64,000 nt of DNA from Flammeovirgaceae bacterium (GCA_016709845.1 JADJMA010000009.1:62001-126000), one strand, 5' to 3'. Numbered from the stretch's first letter, positions 1-9,614 are shown. Numbers and translations: made by a program. Notes: a model not told the origin generated them from the letters alone.

Positions 1-195
1 AATGGAAAAGTAAAAATGAAAGTGAGTGCGGAAACACAACCCGGCACCAAAGTAAGATTGAAAGGAAAAGGATTTCCCGTTTACAAGCAAGAAGGTAAGT
101 TCGGTGACTTATATGTTACCTACCAGGTTGCGTTACCGACCAACCTTACCGAAAAGCAACGGGCACTATTTACTGAATTGTCGCAACTTAAATAA
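1..195 (+). CDS. cbpA: DnaJ/CbpA-type co-chaperone, C-terminal end (partial)
   Basis: Only the last 64 codons are in the window, open at the left edge and ending in TAA. The peptide reads PGTKVRLKGKGFP, then GDLYVTYQVALP, then NLTEKQRALFTEL, the usual end of the DnaJ/CbpA C-terminal substrate-binding domain II. The protein would be a DnaJ-family co-chaperone that delivers clients to DnaK. A CbpM-type modulator starts 6 bp downstream, which favours CbpA over classical DnaJ. The J domain lies outside the window. Confidence 0.82.
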   Translation, partial: NGKVKMKVSAETQPGTKVRLKGKGFPVYKQEGKFGDLYVTYQVALPTNLTEKQRALFTELSQLK

Positions 196-201
196 TACAT
201 T

Positions 202-504
202 ATGCAACCTGCAGATATGATACCGGCTTCTGAATTTTGTGTTCACCACAAAATAGAACTGTCATTCATCCATTTGCTAGAGCAACATGGCATGATTGAG
301 ACGGTGGTTATTGAAGAGAGCGTATTTTTACCGTTATCCGAACTTGAGCGATTAGAAAAAATAGTTCGGTTGCATTTTGAACTGGATATTAATCTGGAAG
401 GAATTGAAACGATCAATCACCTGCTACAGCGCATTACAACTATGCAAGAACATATTGTTAGTCTAACGAATCGCCTAAAGGCGCAGGAGGATAAATCAGA
501 TTAA
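202..504 (+). CDS. cbpM: Chaperone modulator CbpM family protein
   Basis: A 100-residue protein starting 6 bp after the cbpA stop, so probably translated from the same mRNA. It has the N-terminal helix-turn-helix-like segment (SEFCVHHKIELSFI, residues 11-24), the central LPLSELERLEKIVRLHFEL and the C-terminal helix with LEGIETINHLLQRI seen in CbpM proteins. In E. coli CbpM binds the J domain of CbpA and inhibits its co-chaperone activity; the same role is inferred here. The last 9 bp overlap the 3' end of the convergent response-regulator gene. The N terminus could instead be the Met at residue 6. Confidence 0.85.
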   Translation: MQPADMIPASEFCVHHKIELSFIHLLEQHGMIETVVIEESVFLPLSELERLEKIVRLHFELDINLEGIETINHLLQRITTMQEHIVSLTNRLKAQEDKSD

Positions 505-1110
505 TTGATACTGCGCGGCCAACCTGATTAATGTGGCTGTATTTTTGGCGTGAAACTTTGTAAGCAAATTCTTTCTATGGGTATCAACCGTTGTAGCACT
601 AATAAACAACTTGTCGGCAATTTGGTTGTTGGTCATGCCATCGGCTATAAGCACTAGCACTTCTTTTTCGCGTCTTGTTATAATAGGTATTTTCGCATCG
701 TCATTTCTCTTTACTGCTGAAGCCGCTTCATCACTAAGAAATTTATCACCTTGCATCACCATTTCAATGGCTTCGACCAATTCTTCGCGTGTTGCATTTT
801 TGAGCACATAGCCTGAAGCGCCATTGTCCAACATTTTTTGAATGTAGCTTTGCTGATTGAATGAGCTAAGGCCAATGATATGGATCAATGGAAACATTGT
901 CTTTACTTCTTTACATAAATCGATGCCGCTTTTATCGGGGAGATTTATATCCATGAGGATAACATCGGGTTGATTGTTTTTTAAAAAAGCAAGGCATGAG
1001 GCAGCATTCATAGCATGACCTGTCCATTCAATCCCATCTTCATTTTGAAGCAGGGATCGAATTCCTTCCACGATCATGTAGTGATCATCCGTAATAAAAA
1101 CCTTTGTCAT
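496..1110 (-). CDS. NarL/LuxR-family response regulator
   Basis: 204 residues. The N-terminal receiver domain (about 1-120) begins KVFITDDHYMIVEGI, with the paired acidic residues, and has the phosphoacceptor Asp in VILMDINLPDKSG near residue 54 and the conserved Lys in GYVLKNATREE. The C-terminal LuxR HTH (about 140-204) has ITRREKEVLVLIADGMTNNQIA and TVDTHRKNLLTKF. It is the predicted cytoplasmic DNA-binding partner of the upstream kinase: the stop of the kinase and this ATG share one base, indicating translational coupling. Targets are unknown; the divergent secreted-protein cluster at 3.3 kb is a possibility. Confidence 0.93.
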   Translation of the reverse strand: MTKVFITDDHYMIVEGIRSLLQNEDGIEWTGHAMNAASCLAFLKNNQPDVILMDINLPDKSGIDLCKEVKTMFPLIHIIGLSSFNQQSYIQKMLDNGASGYVLKNATREELVEAIEMVMQGDKFLSDEAASAVKRNDDAKIPIITRREKEVLVLIADGMTNNQIADKLFISATTVDTHRKNLLTKFHAKNTATLIRLAAQYQLI

Positions 1111-3065
1111 TATACGTCAAATTCGATATGGACGGAAGTTCCCTTTCCTGGTTGAGAAGAGATATCCAATTTTGCTTTTATAAAATCGAGCCGATGCTGA
1201 ATGTTAGTCCAACCAATTCCTTTCGATTTTTTTAAAAGCGTGATATCAAATCCACTCCCATCGTCTTCCACAGTAACTGAGATATGGCCGGTCGTATTTG
1301 CCACCTGCACAATAATTGATTTAGCCGAAGCATGTTTAAGTGCGTTGCTTATTAATTCTTGAACAATGCGGTAAATGGTAATTGCTGTTGTTTGCTCTAA
1401 ATTCACATCCTTAAAACCGATGGATTGATAGGATACCTCAAGGGCACCGCTTTGATTGATGTCGTTACAGAAATCGCGAAGGGAGGTATCTAAACCAAAT
1501 CGTATCAGTGACTCAGGCATCATATTATGTGCAACCCTTCGCATTTCTTTTATGGAACTGTCAAGCATATCCATGCTGCGTTCAAAGGCCTGATGATTCT
1601 CAGGCGTCATGATTAAATTTTCTTTCATTGTATTGAATGAGTATTTGATTCCAGAAAGCATACCACCTAGTCCATCGTGCAGGTCTTTTGCCAGGCGCGT
1701 TCGTTCTTGTTCCTCACCTTTTAATACTGCTTCGGTAGCGGTTAGTTGTTTTTCCGTTTCCAGTTCACTGATGCGCTGTTGTTGGAGTTTTTGTTTTTGA
1801 CTATACGTGCGGTACGTGAGCAACGAGATAATGCCCAAAACTAAAATACCACCAACTAACATGTAATTGAAAATGCTTCTGCGTTGAAGTGAAAGTTGTT
1901 GTACTTTTTTCTCAGTCTCCAATTTCAATATATGTGACTCTTTTTTTTCTGATTCATACTTTTTATCAAGCTCTGCGGTTTTCAAGTGAATGGTTTCATT
2001 TATCAAACTATCACCCAGTAATTCACTCTGTGAAGCATAGTATTCACCCAGGGGCATGTCCTGAGCCACATAGGCGAGATTAGAAAGTTGCGTGAATACT
2101 TTTGCGCGTTGACTTTTAAAATTAAAACGGTACGATATTGTAAGTGCTTGTTCCGCATATTCCTTCGCCAGTTTATACTCCTTTTTATAGGAATAATAAA
2201 AGGACAATCCCTTCATAGCGATTAGTTCACTTTCATGCAGATTCAACTCTCGTGCAATTATAAGAGCCTTATCAGCAAAGTGCTTTACTTTTCCATACTC
2301 ACTTTCCTTTAGTGCAACATCACACAGGTTTAGATATTGGGCAGCCTGAAGATTTTTGTCGTCTGTTTCTACTCCTAATTTCAGGGCTTCGGTAAAAAGA
2401 GCAACGGCCCGATCGATCTTATTAGTTTTAACATAACTCAAGCCCAGATTATTCAGTGTCATGCCAAGGAGTCTCTTGTCACCAATCTCCCTACTGGCAG
2501 CTACTGATTTCTCTCCGAACTCAATTGCCTTCGGGTAGTTCTCCATATTAAAATAAAGCACCTGAAGAATATCATTGCACTTGGCCTCTATAACTTCATT
2601 TCCATATTTCTCAAATAATCGCCTGCCTTCCTCATAGTATCTCACTGCATTTTCAAATTCTCCTAAAAACGAATATGAAGTACCTGTATTAAAAAGGGTG
2701 CCGGCTAAATTAGAAGAGTCCTTTGTCGCACGCGCAATAGCAACACCCTCAAGGTTTAACAGTAAGGAAGAATCATATAACCCCTGCATATTCAGCACAA
2801 ACGTATAATTACTAATGTACTTAATGATCCCTTTTGGATAGTTGAGCTTTCGACTTAGGTCACCAGCTTTTTTGTAATACATCTTTCCCACATTGGGTTC
2901 ACTTGAATCAAGCTGCTGGCCTATGTTGATGTACAACTTTACCGCATTCGTATCCTCCTTCGCCAACGGCAACAGCTTTAGTAAGCTATCCTTATTCATC
3001 AACACCTGACTATAAAGCGCCACGGGAAGTAAATGAAACAACAAAATGATTAACGATTTTCTCAT
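1110..3065 (-). CDS. TPR-containing sensor histidine kinase (HisKA_3)
   Basis: I place the start at the ATG at 3065 because it opens a signal peptide (MRKSLIILLFHLLPVALYSQ); an upstream in-frame ATG at 3134 would add 23 hydrophilic residues ahead of it. About 651 residues. Periplasmic TPR repeats occupy about residues 30-370, followed by a coiled coil, a membrane segment (YMLVGGILVLGIISLLTY), then a HisKA_3 dimerisation domain with the phospho-His in RTRLAKDLHDGLGGMLSG and an HATPase domain (ELISNALKHA, DDGSGFD, KGIGWTNI). This is a NarX-like kinase with TPR sensing, common in Bacteroidota, paired with the NarL-type regulator. The input signal is unknown. Confidence 0.9.
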   Translation of the reverse strand: MRKSLIILLFHLLPVALYSQVLMNKDSLLKLLPLAKEDTNAVKLYINIGQQLDSSEPNVGKMYYKKAGDLSRKLNYPKGIIKYISNYTFVLNMQGLYDSSLLLNLEGVAIARATKDSSNLAGTLFNTGTSYSFLGEFENAVRYYEEGRRLFEKYGNEVIEAKCNDILQVLYFNMENYPKAIEFGEKSVAASREIGDKRLLGMTLNNLGLSYVKTNKIDRAVALFTEALKLGVETDDKNLQAAQYLNLCDVALKESEYGKVKHFADKALIIARELNLHESELIAMKGLSFYYSYKKEYKLAKEYAEQALTISYRFNFKSQRAKVFTQLSNLAYVAQDMPLGEYYASQSELLGDSLINETIHLKTAELDKKYESEKKESHILKLETEKKVQQLSLQRRSIFNYMLVGGILVLGIISLLTYRTYSQKQKLQQQRISELETEKQLTATEAVLKGEEQERTRLAKDLHDGLGGMLSGIKYSFNTMKENLIMTPENHQAFERSMDMLDSSIKEMRRVAHNMMPESLIRFGLDTSLRDFCNDINQSGALEVSYQSIGFKDVNLEQTTAITIYRIVQELISNALKHASAKSIIVQVANTTGHISVTVEDDGSGFDITLLKKSKGIGWTNIQHRLDFIKAKLDISSQPGKGTSVHIEFDV

Positions 3066-3286
3066 CCGGTATGATTGTACAAATAAAGATAACTGCGATT
3101 CCAAAGACTCTCCCCTTTTTCCATGATTTTTCACTTTTCTTTAAATATCCTGTTTTTAAGGGATTTCCTGTGCCTCTTCAGTAGCCCATCTTTACATCAT
3201 AAAACAACTCCTTTATGAAAACAATTACCAGCCACCTAAACTACATGTTTGCTAACATTTTCAACATGTGTTTGAATAAAGTCTTG

Positions 3287-3853
3287 ATGAATATGACTCT
3301 AAACATTAAACCCCTCGTGATTATGCTTTGTATGATTCAATTTGGTTGCGGAAGTTCTACTTCCACGGACACTTCTTCCTCCGACCAGATTTTGAAAGTA
3401 TCCGAAGACGAGGCAAGTATTAGTTCCGATGGTATGGGTGCAAAGTTTGATAGTAGTACGGAGCTTCAAACTGGTTTCAGTGTCTTTGTTGTCAAGGATA
3501 TATACATTATAAATGGCAACGATGAAAAAATATCTGGTAGTGAGGTCGCTCTTAATACCAAGTTCTCCATTGTTTATGAAGGTGTTAAAAATTACACACT
3601 CAAAGATGGTAAAGCATTTCCCAGTCTTGCGCTACAAGTGAGTGACAACAATGGAAATATGGTTATGAGCGAAACGGATTTATTCGCTTCCTATGTGGAT
3701 GGAGTGAGCGAAGCTGATGCCTCTGTTTTGAGAGCAACGATCACCGTGGGGAGCCCTATGAAGCCGGGCAATTACATTTGTTCAATCCAGGTCACTGACA
3801 AAAATAATTCGGAGGCGGGAATTACATCAACATGGTCTTTTGAGGTAAAATAA
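3287..3853 (+). CDS. Predicted lipoprotein, unknown function
   Basis: The reading frame is open from an ATG at 3215, but the ATGs at 3287 and 3293 sit just before a lipoprotein signal peptide (NIKPLVIMLCMIQFGC, lipobox IQFGC), so I prefer a start there. The mature part begins with a Ser/Thr-rich linker and has a beta-rich body of about 130 residues (DIYIINGNDEKISGSEVALN, LALQVSDNNGN, PGNYICSIQVTDKNN), resembling an immunoglobulin-like fold. I do not recognise a named family. It is transcribed divergently from the kinase gene and leads a run of genes for exported proteins. Confidence 0.7.
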   Translation: MNMTLNIKPLVIMLCMIQFGCGSSTSTDTSSSDQILKVSEDEASISSDGMGAKFDSSTELQTGFSVFVVKDIYIINGNDEKISGSEVALNTKFSIVYEGVKNYTLKDGKAFPSLALQVSDNNGNMVMSETDLFASYVDGVSEADASVLRATITVGSPMKPGNYICSIQVTDKNNSEAGITSTWSFEVK

Positions 3854-3930
3854 TCATCACTCTGTTTTCAAGGGATTGTAAGACACTTAACAGCTTGGGA
3901 CATACAACTATATCAACAAAAAATAAAGCC

Positions 3931-6069
3931 ATGAGAAAAATTCTTTGCATAGCCCTTATGATTCTCGCACTGTCCTTCCAGGTTTTAGCTCAATCTAAAC
4001 CAAAACCTAAAGCCAAGGAAGCGCCTCCAACACAAAAAGAAATAGAGGAGATGATGAAGGAAGCCCAGAAGCAAATGGATGAACTCGATCCGGAAGCAAA
4101 AAAGATGATGGACAGCATGGGCTTTAAAATGCCCGACATGAAAGCAATTCAAAAAAGTGTTTCGGGTATTAGCGATGCTCAGTTGAAAGAAGCGTATGAA
4201 AATGAAAACAGAATTGTACCACTAAAAGATATCAGCCGGATTGCCAGCATTTCAAAAGCACCGTTGACCAATTCTACCATGGCACCGTATCTTTTGGCTG
4301 CGCACAACAAAGTAATACCACTGCTTAAGCCTGCATCAAAAACAAAAGGCGAGGAAATTTATAAGCAAATAAAAGTGCAATATAATTCTGATGTAGCCAC
4401 CGGTAACACAGCCGCAGGGCTCTGGATGATGGGAAAGGCCGAGCTCGCGCTGTACGTGATGGGTAAAGCCTGCTTGGACAATCCAACGAACACTGACAAC
4501 CTTAACAACTACGCTTCGATGCTATCCATGAGTGGTGCAGAACAGCTATCTGTTCCAGTTTTAAATTATCTTAACAAACGCTTTCCTAAAAATAGTACTG
4601 TTCTCAACAACATTGGCCAGGCATGGTTTGGCCTTGGTGATATGGACAAAGCTAACGCGTATTTAGATAGCGCAATCCGATTAAGTGCCTATCATCCTCA
4701 GGCTAACTATACCAAATCTTTTATTGAAGAAAGTAAAGACCACAAAGCAGCCGCCATTGATGCAGCCAAACGCAGCATTAAGAAAGGATACTCTAACAAG
4801 AAGGAAGATCGGCTGAACAACCTGGGATACAAATTAAAAAATGATGATATAAACTGGAATCAGCCTATGCCGGCCGATGCCTTAGGGTTAGAAAAGTTTA
4901 AGTGGCCGGAGTATCCGATGAATGTCATGCAGAGTGAAGTGTTGGAGAAGGAGTGGGACATCTTCAAACAGGCTTGTCAGCAAGAACTCGATAGATTAAC
5001 AAGTCAACAAAACACATTGGAAGAGAAGATGATTACCGCAAACCAAAAACGGATGCAGCAAGTAATGCAACCTAGCCAAAAAGGTGTGCTAGTTAGTCCA
5101 ATGCCTCTGCTAGCTCCAAAGGCTGTTATTAAGTTGAAATATTTAATCGATGGAAAAGATGGTCACCTTGCATTTAACTACCAGAAAAAAACAGAAGCTA
5201 TTTTAAATGCCGTCAAACAAACGGACGAGTTTGAAGATAAGCTTTCCACTGCCGAAAAGGCAATTGCATTAAAATACGAAGATGCCTTTGGTGAAGGTAA
5301 ATCAAATCCATTTGCAACGGCTTGTTCTGATGAAAACACTGCTAGGAATGTATTTCTAAGTTCATCGAACAAGGTACTGCGTGAATCCTATGTAGACTTC
5401 TTTAATCTATTACGCAGAAAACTTAACGATGAAGTGTATTACTCCCAATACACACAATGGCCCGATGAATTTGAAGTGGCCAAAGTACATGCAAAAATCA
5501 TTTGGTTAGGTTCAATCATGCAGCAGAAAGTGATGTTTAAGGAGAAGAGTAATTGGTGCAGCGGGGTGATGGAAGAAAAGCAGCCGAAAGCTTTTAAGCT
5601 CGCGGCATTCGATGATGTACATTGTGTATATCACAGTCAGCTCAAAACTCCCGTAGGTACCCTTTCAATGGATTGCAGCCGATGGACCACCACACTGGAT
5701 TTGAAAATAGTGAAGCTTGGTTTAAAGCAGGACATGGACAAAGAAACCTTTGGCGATCAATTTATGAGTTGCTCCGTTGAAATAGGAATTGGTACAAGTG
5801 CAGGAGTTAACGTAGGCCCTCTTAAAGCGGAAGCATCCATCGGTGCAGGACTGGCCGCTGAATTTGATCGCAACGGTCTTACTGATCTTGTAGTAAAGAC
5901 CTCCGCAGGTGTAAGTGCTGGAACGGATGTTATTAGTGATGGCAGTATGGCTGGTGTTGGCGTGAGCGATTTGTCATTAGAGGTTGGTGTGAAAGGCCAG
6001 GTTAGTCTGATTAGCGGGAAATCTTCTGTTGAAAGTACCGGGCTTTTAGATGGTGCATTTAAAAAGTAA
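3931..6069 (+). CDS. Secreted TPR protein, unknown function
   Basis: I start at the ATG at 3931, which opens a signal peptide (MRKILCIALMILALSFQVLAQ); the upstream TTG at 3895 adds only 12 hydrophilic residues. About 712 residues. After a Lys/Pro-rich linker and a Met- and Glu-rich stretch, a TPR region follows (around NNIGQAWFGLGDMDKANAYLDSAIRL). A helical middle contains the coiled-coil-like QELDRLTSQQNTLEEKM. The final 130 residues are Gly/Ala/Ser-rich (VGPLKAEASIGAGLAAEF). The frame is uninterrupted. It heads a same-strand series of exported proteins up to 9308. No enzymatic motif is visible. Confidence 0.8.
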   Translation: MRKILCIALMILALSFQVLAQSKPKPKAKEAPPTQKEIEEMMKEAQKQMDELDPEAKKMMDSMGFKMPDMKAIQKSVSGISDAQLKEAYENENRIVPLKDISRIASISKAPLTNSTMAPYLLAAHNKVIPLLKPASKTKGEEIYKQIKVQYNSDVATGNTAAGLWMMGKAELALYVMGKACLDNPTNTDNLNNYASMLSMSGAEQLSVPVLNYLNKRFPKNSTVLNNIGQAWFGLGDMDKANAYLDSAIRLSAYHPQANYTKSFIEESKDHKAAAIDAAKRSIKKGYSNKKEDRLNNLGYKLKNDDINWNQPMPADALGLEKFKWPEYPMNVMQSEVLEKEWDIFKQACQQELDRLTSQQNTLEEKMITANQKRMQQVMQPSQKGVLVSPMPLLAPKAVIKLKYLIDGKDGHLAFNYQKKTEAILNAVKQTDEFEDKLSTAEKAIALKYEDAFGEGKSNPFATACSDENTARNVFLSSSNKVLRESYVDFFNLLRRKLNDEVYYSQYTQWPDEFEVAKVHAKIIWLGSIMQQKVMFKEKSNWCSGVMEEKQPKAFKLAAFDDVHCVYHSQLKTPVGTLSMDCSRWTTTLDLKIVKLGLKQDMDKETFGDQFMSCSVEIGIGTSAGVNVGPLKAEASIGAGLAAEFDRNGLTDLVVKTSAGVSAGTDVISDGSMAGVGVSDLSLEVGVKGQVSLISGKSSVESTGLLDGAFKK

Positions 6070-6101
6070 ACAGGGTAATTCTGATTTAAACTACAAACAA
6101 T

Positions 6102-7183
6102 ATGAAACTAAAACACATTTTCTCGCTCTTATTTTTTTGCTTTCCAACAAGGCATTTTCACAAAAATGTAATGAAGCATCTTTATTACAACAACCGGGTA
6201 TCTGGAAGGATGGTACAAAAGGTTCAACGTCCGGCATAACAGCAACCGAGCTGGCGGCAGAAAGAAAAGTTGTGGCAGCATTACAGGCTATGATAAAAGC
6301 AAAGTATAAACCCATGGGACTTGAAGCTAATTATGGCGGAGCCTATGATCCATCGATGTCACAAATGCCTGGGAATGCTTACCACTATGATATTTTCCCA
6401 TTGAACTTTTATTGTGAGGGTGGTAGTCTGAAAACCAGGGAACAAACATCAACCTATTTTTCAATCAATGCGAATTTGCTTGATTTTGAAATTTATGAAA
6501 ATGCGTCAGACGAACTACTGGAGGGTTATCACTCTATTGATGATATGCCAATTCAAAAAGATGGGTACTATTCTTTCAATGAAAAAGTGGAGGGGAAGGG
6601 CATTCTGCGGTTGATCACATACGATGGTAAACTCCCCTTCGCTTATGTGAGCAAAAAGGAATTCCTTGAAAAAAGAAAAAAGATACTATCGGTTCAAATG
6701 GGCCATTCATCATCCAGCTTTAAGGAAACGCTTGACAATATTGAGATTGAGAAAAAATATAAAGAGACAGAATTCAAAAACGATCCGGACAAACTTCAGA
6801 AATATTTGAAGATGGATTATCAGCCACGCAAGGATCGCTATGGTAAACTTCTATCTGAAAACGAAAAAAGCTATCAGCCGGCATTCGCTAAGATTGAAGC
6901 TCTTTTAAAAATGCCGACCGCTGAACTAAGTCAAGGCGCCATTGTAAAGATGGATCCCCATGATAATGGGTTGTCTTATCTCTTCACTGACGACAACGAT
7001 CCTTTTGGAAAAGTCCTTGTTAAACCTAATCCCACTTACTTTAAGAAGCTACCCAAGTCATCACCACAATTTTTTTGGATTTACATGAAAGGTGATCCCA
7101 AAGACCCGATAGCAGCGAAGGCCATGACTGATCTTATGAACGCTGTTGATTTTACAAAACTCAAAACCATGTTAGGTAAATAA
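6102..7183 (+). CDS. Secreted protein, unknown function (frameshift in signal peptide)
   Basis: The body (about 345 residues after QKCNEASLLQQPG) is one uninterrupted frame but lacks a sensible start. The ATG at 6102 opens MKLKHIFSLLFF in another frame. Adding one T to the seven-T run at 6132-6138 joins the two as MKLKHIFSLLFFLLSNKAFS-QKC, a textbook signal peptide with a SNKAFSQ cleavage site. I therefore take this as one gene with a one-base loss. The mature protein has no family I recognise; it is rich in Lys and Tyr and ends NAVDFTKLKTMLGK. It sits 32 bp after the secreted TPR gene and is probably co-transcribed. Confidence 0.75.
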
Positions 7184-7235
7184 AATTGTCGTACAAAATG
7201 ACTTCTCAATTCCCAAACTTTAAACCAACCCGATT

Positions 7236-7751
7236 ATGCGTACCATCATTTTCATTTTACTTCTTTCACCACTTTTCAGTTTTGCTCAAAAGACAGATGT
7301 GTTTATTAAACTTACCGATTCACAAAAACAAGAAATAAAAGGTGAAGCTGTTCTCAAGGGCTATGAACGATGGATCGGGGCAACAACCCTGAACTCAGCA
7401 GGAAAAAACAATACACAAATTAGTTTTACCATGACCGTCAGTGGCACATCTGCTGATTTAAAAAGAGCGATGGCTAATAATGAAATACTGCAGAGCGGAC
7501 AGGTTACCGTTCTGGCTCCTACTCAATCACTGAGCGCTCCAACTATATCGTATATCATTAAAATGGAGAATATAGTCGTATCTTCCTGTGCTGATGCTAT
7601 GGGGTGCGATAATGTGATGAGCACGAGCGTAACCATTCAAGCTACTCGTATCGGCTGGACATACTATCAAATAGGGAAAACAGGTTCTCAAACCATTTCC
7701 AGAAAGTTCGGCTGGGATGCAGAAACTAAATCCGAGTGGACCAATTTCTAA
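7236..7751 (+). CDS. Secreted Hcp-like protein
   Basis: 171 residues with a clear signal peptide (MRTIIFILLLSPLFSFAQ). The mature part follows the plan of Hcp, the type VI secretion tube protein: a first strand (KTDVFIKLTDSQKQEIKGEA), an Ile/Met-Glu strand (YIIKMENIVVSSC), then VTIQATRIGWTYYQ and a C-terminal GWDAETKSEW resembling the GWD-x-K ending of Hcp-family proteins. The assignment rests on motif resemblance only. Classical Hcp has no Sec signal, so this protein is probably exported to the periplasm or outside and need not belong to a T6SS; no other T6SS gene is in the window. Two Cys flank a loop (SSCADAMGCDN), suggesting a disulfide. Confidence 0.6.
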   Translation: MRTIIFILLLSPLFSFAQKTDVFIKLTDSQKQEIKGEAVLKGYERWIGATTLNSAGKNNTQISFTMTVSGTSADLKRAMANNEILQSGQVTVLAPTQSLSAPTISYIIKMENIVVSSCADAMGCDNVMSTSVTIQATRIGWTYYQIGKTGSQTISRKFGWDAETKSEWTNF

Positions 7752-7790
7752 GTTGTCTTTTAAAGTGCAGATGAACACACTCAATTTTAT

Positions 7791-9308
7791 ATGAAAAAAA
7801 TATTTCTACTTTGTTTATTCTGCGCATTTGTGACAGTCGCCCATGCTCAGAAAAAACTTACGCCTGTTACAAAATCTGCATTAACAGGAATTGGTTTGCC
7901 CAATGGCAGCAAACAAGATAGTAGAATATTAAGTGTGGCTGCCGCAGCCACGATACTTGAAATGGAGAGTAACAAGACCAACACCAAGATTCAAAACACA
8001 GAGGTGCTGGTATTGGCTCCGGCTTCAGTAAACAAGTTCAATAAGGATTCACTTATTCAACGGCTAACGGTCCGTAGCTGGAGAATTACTCCCTCCGAAG
8101 ACAATAACTATTTATGGCTACAGAAAGACACGCGCGTTGCAGTTGCCTATTTTGCTATGAGCACAAAACAGATGGATCTCTACTTTGCAGAAGCCATATC
8201 TTTGCCTGTCATTCCCACCCAGGGAGCCAATACTACCAGCAACCAATCCAAGCAAACCATCGTTCAACCTGCTACGCAACCCGTCAATCAAGCCACCGAA
8301 CTGCAAAACTCACAGCCAATTCCCCAGACGGCCAACAATCTTTCCTTCCTTGGCATCTGGTCTTCAAGTTCAAGCAATCAGGGATACGATGCTGCCAATG
8401 GAATGAGTGGCTACATCAAAAGACAATATACTTTTAATCAGGATGGTACTTATCAGTTCGTTATTAAGACCTTCTCGCATTATATGAATAAACTTCTTTT
8501 AACAAAAGAAAGTGGTACTTATCAAGTCAATGGAAATAGTCTCACCATTATTCCTCAAAAATCTGTTATGGAAGATTGGACCAAAAAAGATGGTACCGAT
8601 AAATGGGGTACACGCATATCTTCACAAAACAGGCCCTTAGAAAAAGTAACGTATCAGTTTACGAAACACTATTTCTCTGGCATAGATGAATGGGACCTGG
8701 TGCTGCAGGCAGACAAAATCACAGAGCGTGATGGTCCCTTCAGTAGCAACACTGTTTTTACGAATGCCTGGTATTATAAATCCATTACGGCCAACAATCT
8801 GGTAGTAGAATTACCAGAAGGACAAGAGACTTATCAGCAAAATGCCACCAACAATCTTTCGATTATCGGCTCATGGGGAAAATCAAACAGTGTCAGTCAG
8901 GTAAATAACCGGTTCGGGACCTATAGTTATGTAAAATATCAATACACCTTTAACTCAAATGGCACTTATAGCTTCACAGGTAAAAACTACAGCGAGCAAT
9001 ACGATGAGACTTTGTTGACAAAGGAGAACGGTACTTTTACAATCAATCAGAGTAGCATAACCATCAACCCGCAAAGCAGGGTGATTGAAGCGTGGAGTAA
9101 AAAAAATGGTGCCGATAATTGGAATCAACTTAAATCAAGTCAGAAGCAAGCATTGGAAAAAGTAACGTACCAATTCACTACGGTTGACGGCAGTTTAATA
9201 CTGCAAACCAATAAAGAAACGGTAAGAGATGGTCGTTTCAGTACTGGTAATTCGTATTCCTATGGCCCACCCGCCACCTTTACTGCTATTAAACTACCAG
9301 GAGAATAA
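7791..9308 (+). CDS. Secreted protein with two lipocalin-like repeat domains
   Basis: 505 residues starting with a signal peptide (MKKIFLLCLFCAFVTVAHAQ). Residues about 20-150 form an N-terminal domain, then a Gln/Asn/Pro-rich linker. The rest is a tandem duplication: repeat 1 (about 183-335) contains LGIWSSSSSNQ, YTFNQDGTYQF, LLTKESGTYQVNGNSLTI and PLEKVTYQF; repeat 2 (about 355-500) contains IGSWGKSNSV, YTFNSNGTYSF, LLTKENGTFTINQSSITI and ALEKVTYQF. Each resembles a short lipocalin-like beta barrel (GxW near the start, then TxNxDGTY). Ligand and role are unknown. It ends the exported cluster begun at 3287. Confidence 0.75.
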   Translation: MKKIFLLCLFCAFVTVAHAQKKLTPVTKSALTGIGLPNGSKQDSRILSVAAAATILEMESNKTNTKIQNTEVLVLAPASVNKFNKDSLIQRLTVRSWRITPSEDNNYLWLQKDTRVAVAYFAMSTKQMDLYFAEAISLPVIPTQGANTTSNQSKQTIVQPATQPVNQATELQNSQPIPQTANNLSFLGIWSSSSSNQGYDAANGMSGYIKRQYTFNQDGTYQFVIKTFSHYMNKLLLTKESGTYQVNGNSLTIIPQKSVMEDWTKKDGTDKWGTRISSQNRPLEKVTYQFTKHYFSGIDEWDLVLQADKITERDGPFSSNTVFTNAWYYKSITANNLVVELPEGQETYQQNATNNLSIIGSWGKSNSVSQVNNRFGTYSYVKYQYTFNSNGTYSFTGKNYSEQYDETLLTKENGTFTINQSSITINPQSRVIEAWSKKNGADNWNQLKSSQKQALEKVTYQFTTVDGSLILQTNKETVRDGRFSTGNSYSYGPPATFTAIKLPGE

Positions 9309-9515
9309 ATTGGAATGCTGTTAATATCAGAATTGACTTTTAACGTTAGCCCTTGACAGAAACAAAAGGTGTAGCAAGACTTGATTCTTGAATTCATAAG
9401 GAGAAATAGTTCATCTAAATCCCACATCCGAACATATATGTCCAGCTAGGAAAACCATAAATTAAAGATGTGTTCTGAATGCCATATTCCTTGACTACTT
9501 TTATAAGTCTGAGAT

Positions 9516-9581
9516 TTGGTAAGTTTTCAATCAATCAAAGCGGCCATTGCGAATCCGGTGGATTCATTAAGAAGTGAATAA
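9516..9581 (+). pseudogene. Remnant of an FtsX/MacB-type permease C terminus
   Basis: In one frame the bases read LVSFQSIKAAIANPVDSLRSE and stop. This is nearly the same ending as the intact permeases at 23249 and 25874 (VSYQSIKAALVNPVESLRSE and its variant). Upstream of the Val the similarity is lost. It is the tail of a former permease gene whose body has been deleted, lying 62 bp upstream of an intact permease in the same orientation. Confidence 0.8.
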
Positions 9582-9614
9582 AGATTTTTAGTAACCTTTT
9601 ATAAAAACGAAGGT

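Noticed and set aside
6050..6102. Start of the unknown secreted protein at 6050
   Set aside because: This start overlaps the upstream gene and gives a hydrophilic N terminus; the frame-corrected signal peptide from 6102 fits much better.
7236..7751. A type VI secretion locus around the Hcp-like gene
   Set aside because: No VgrG, TssB/C, ClpV or other Tss genes are present, and the protein carries a Sec signal peptide.
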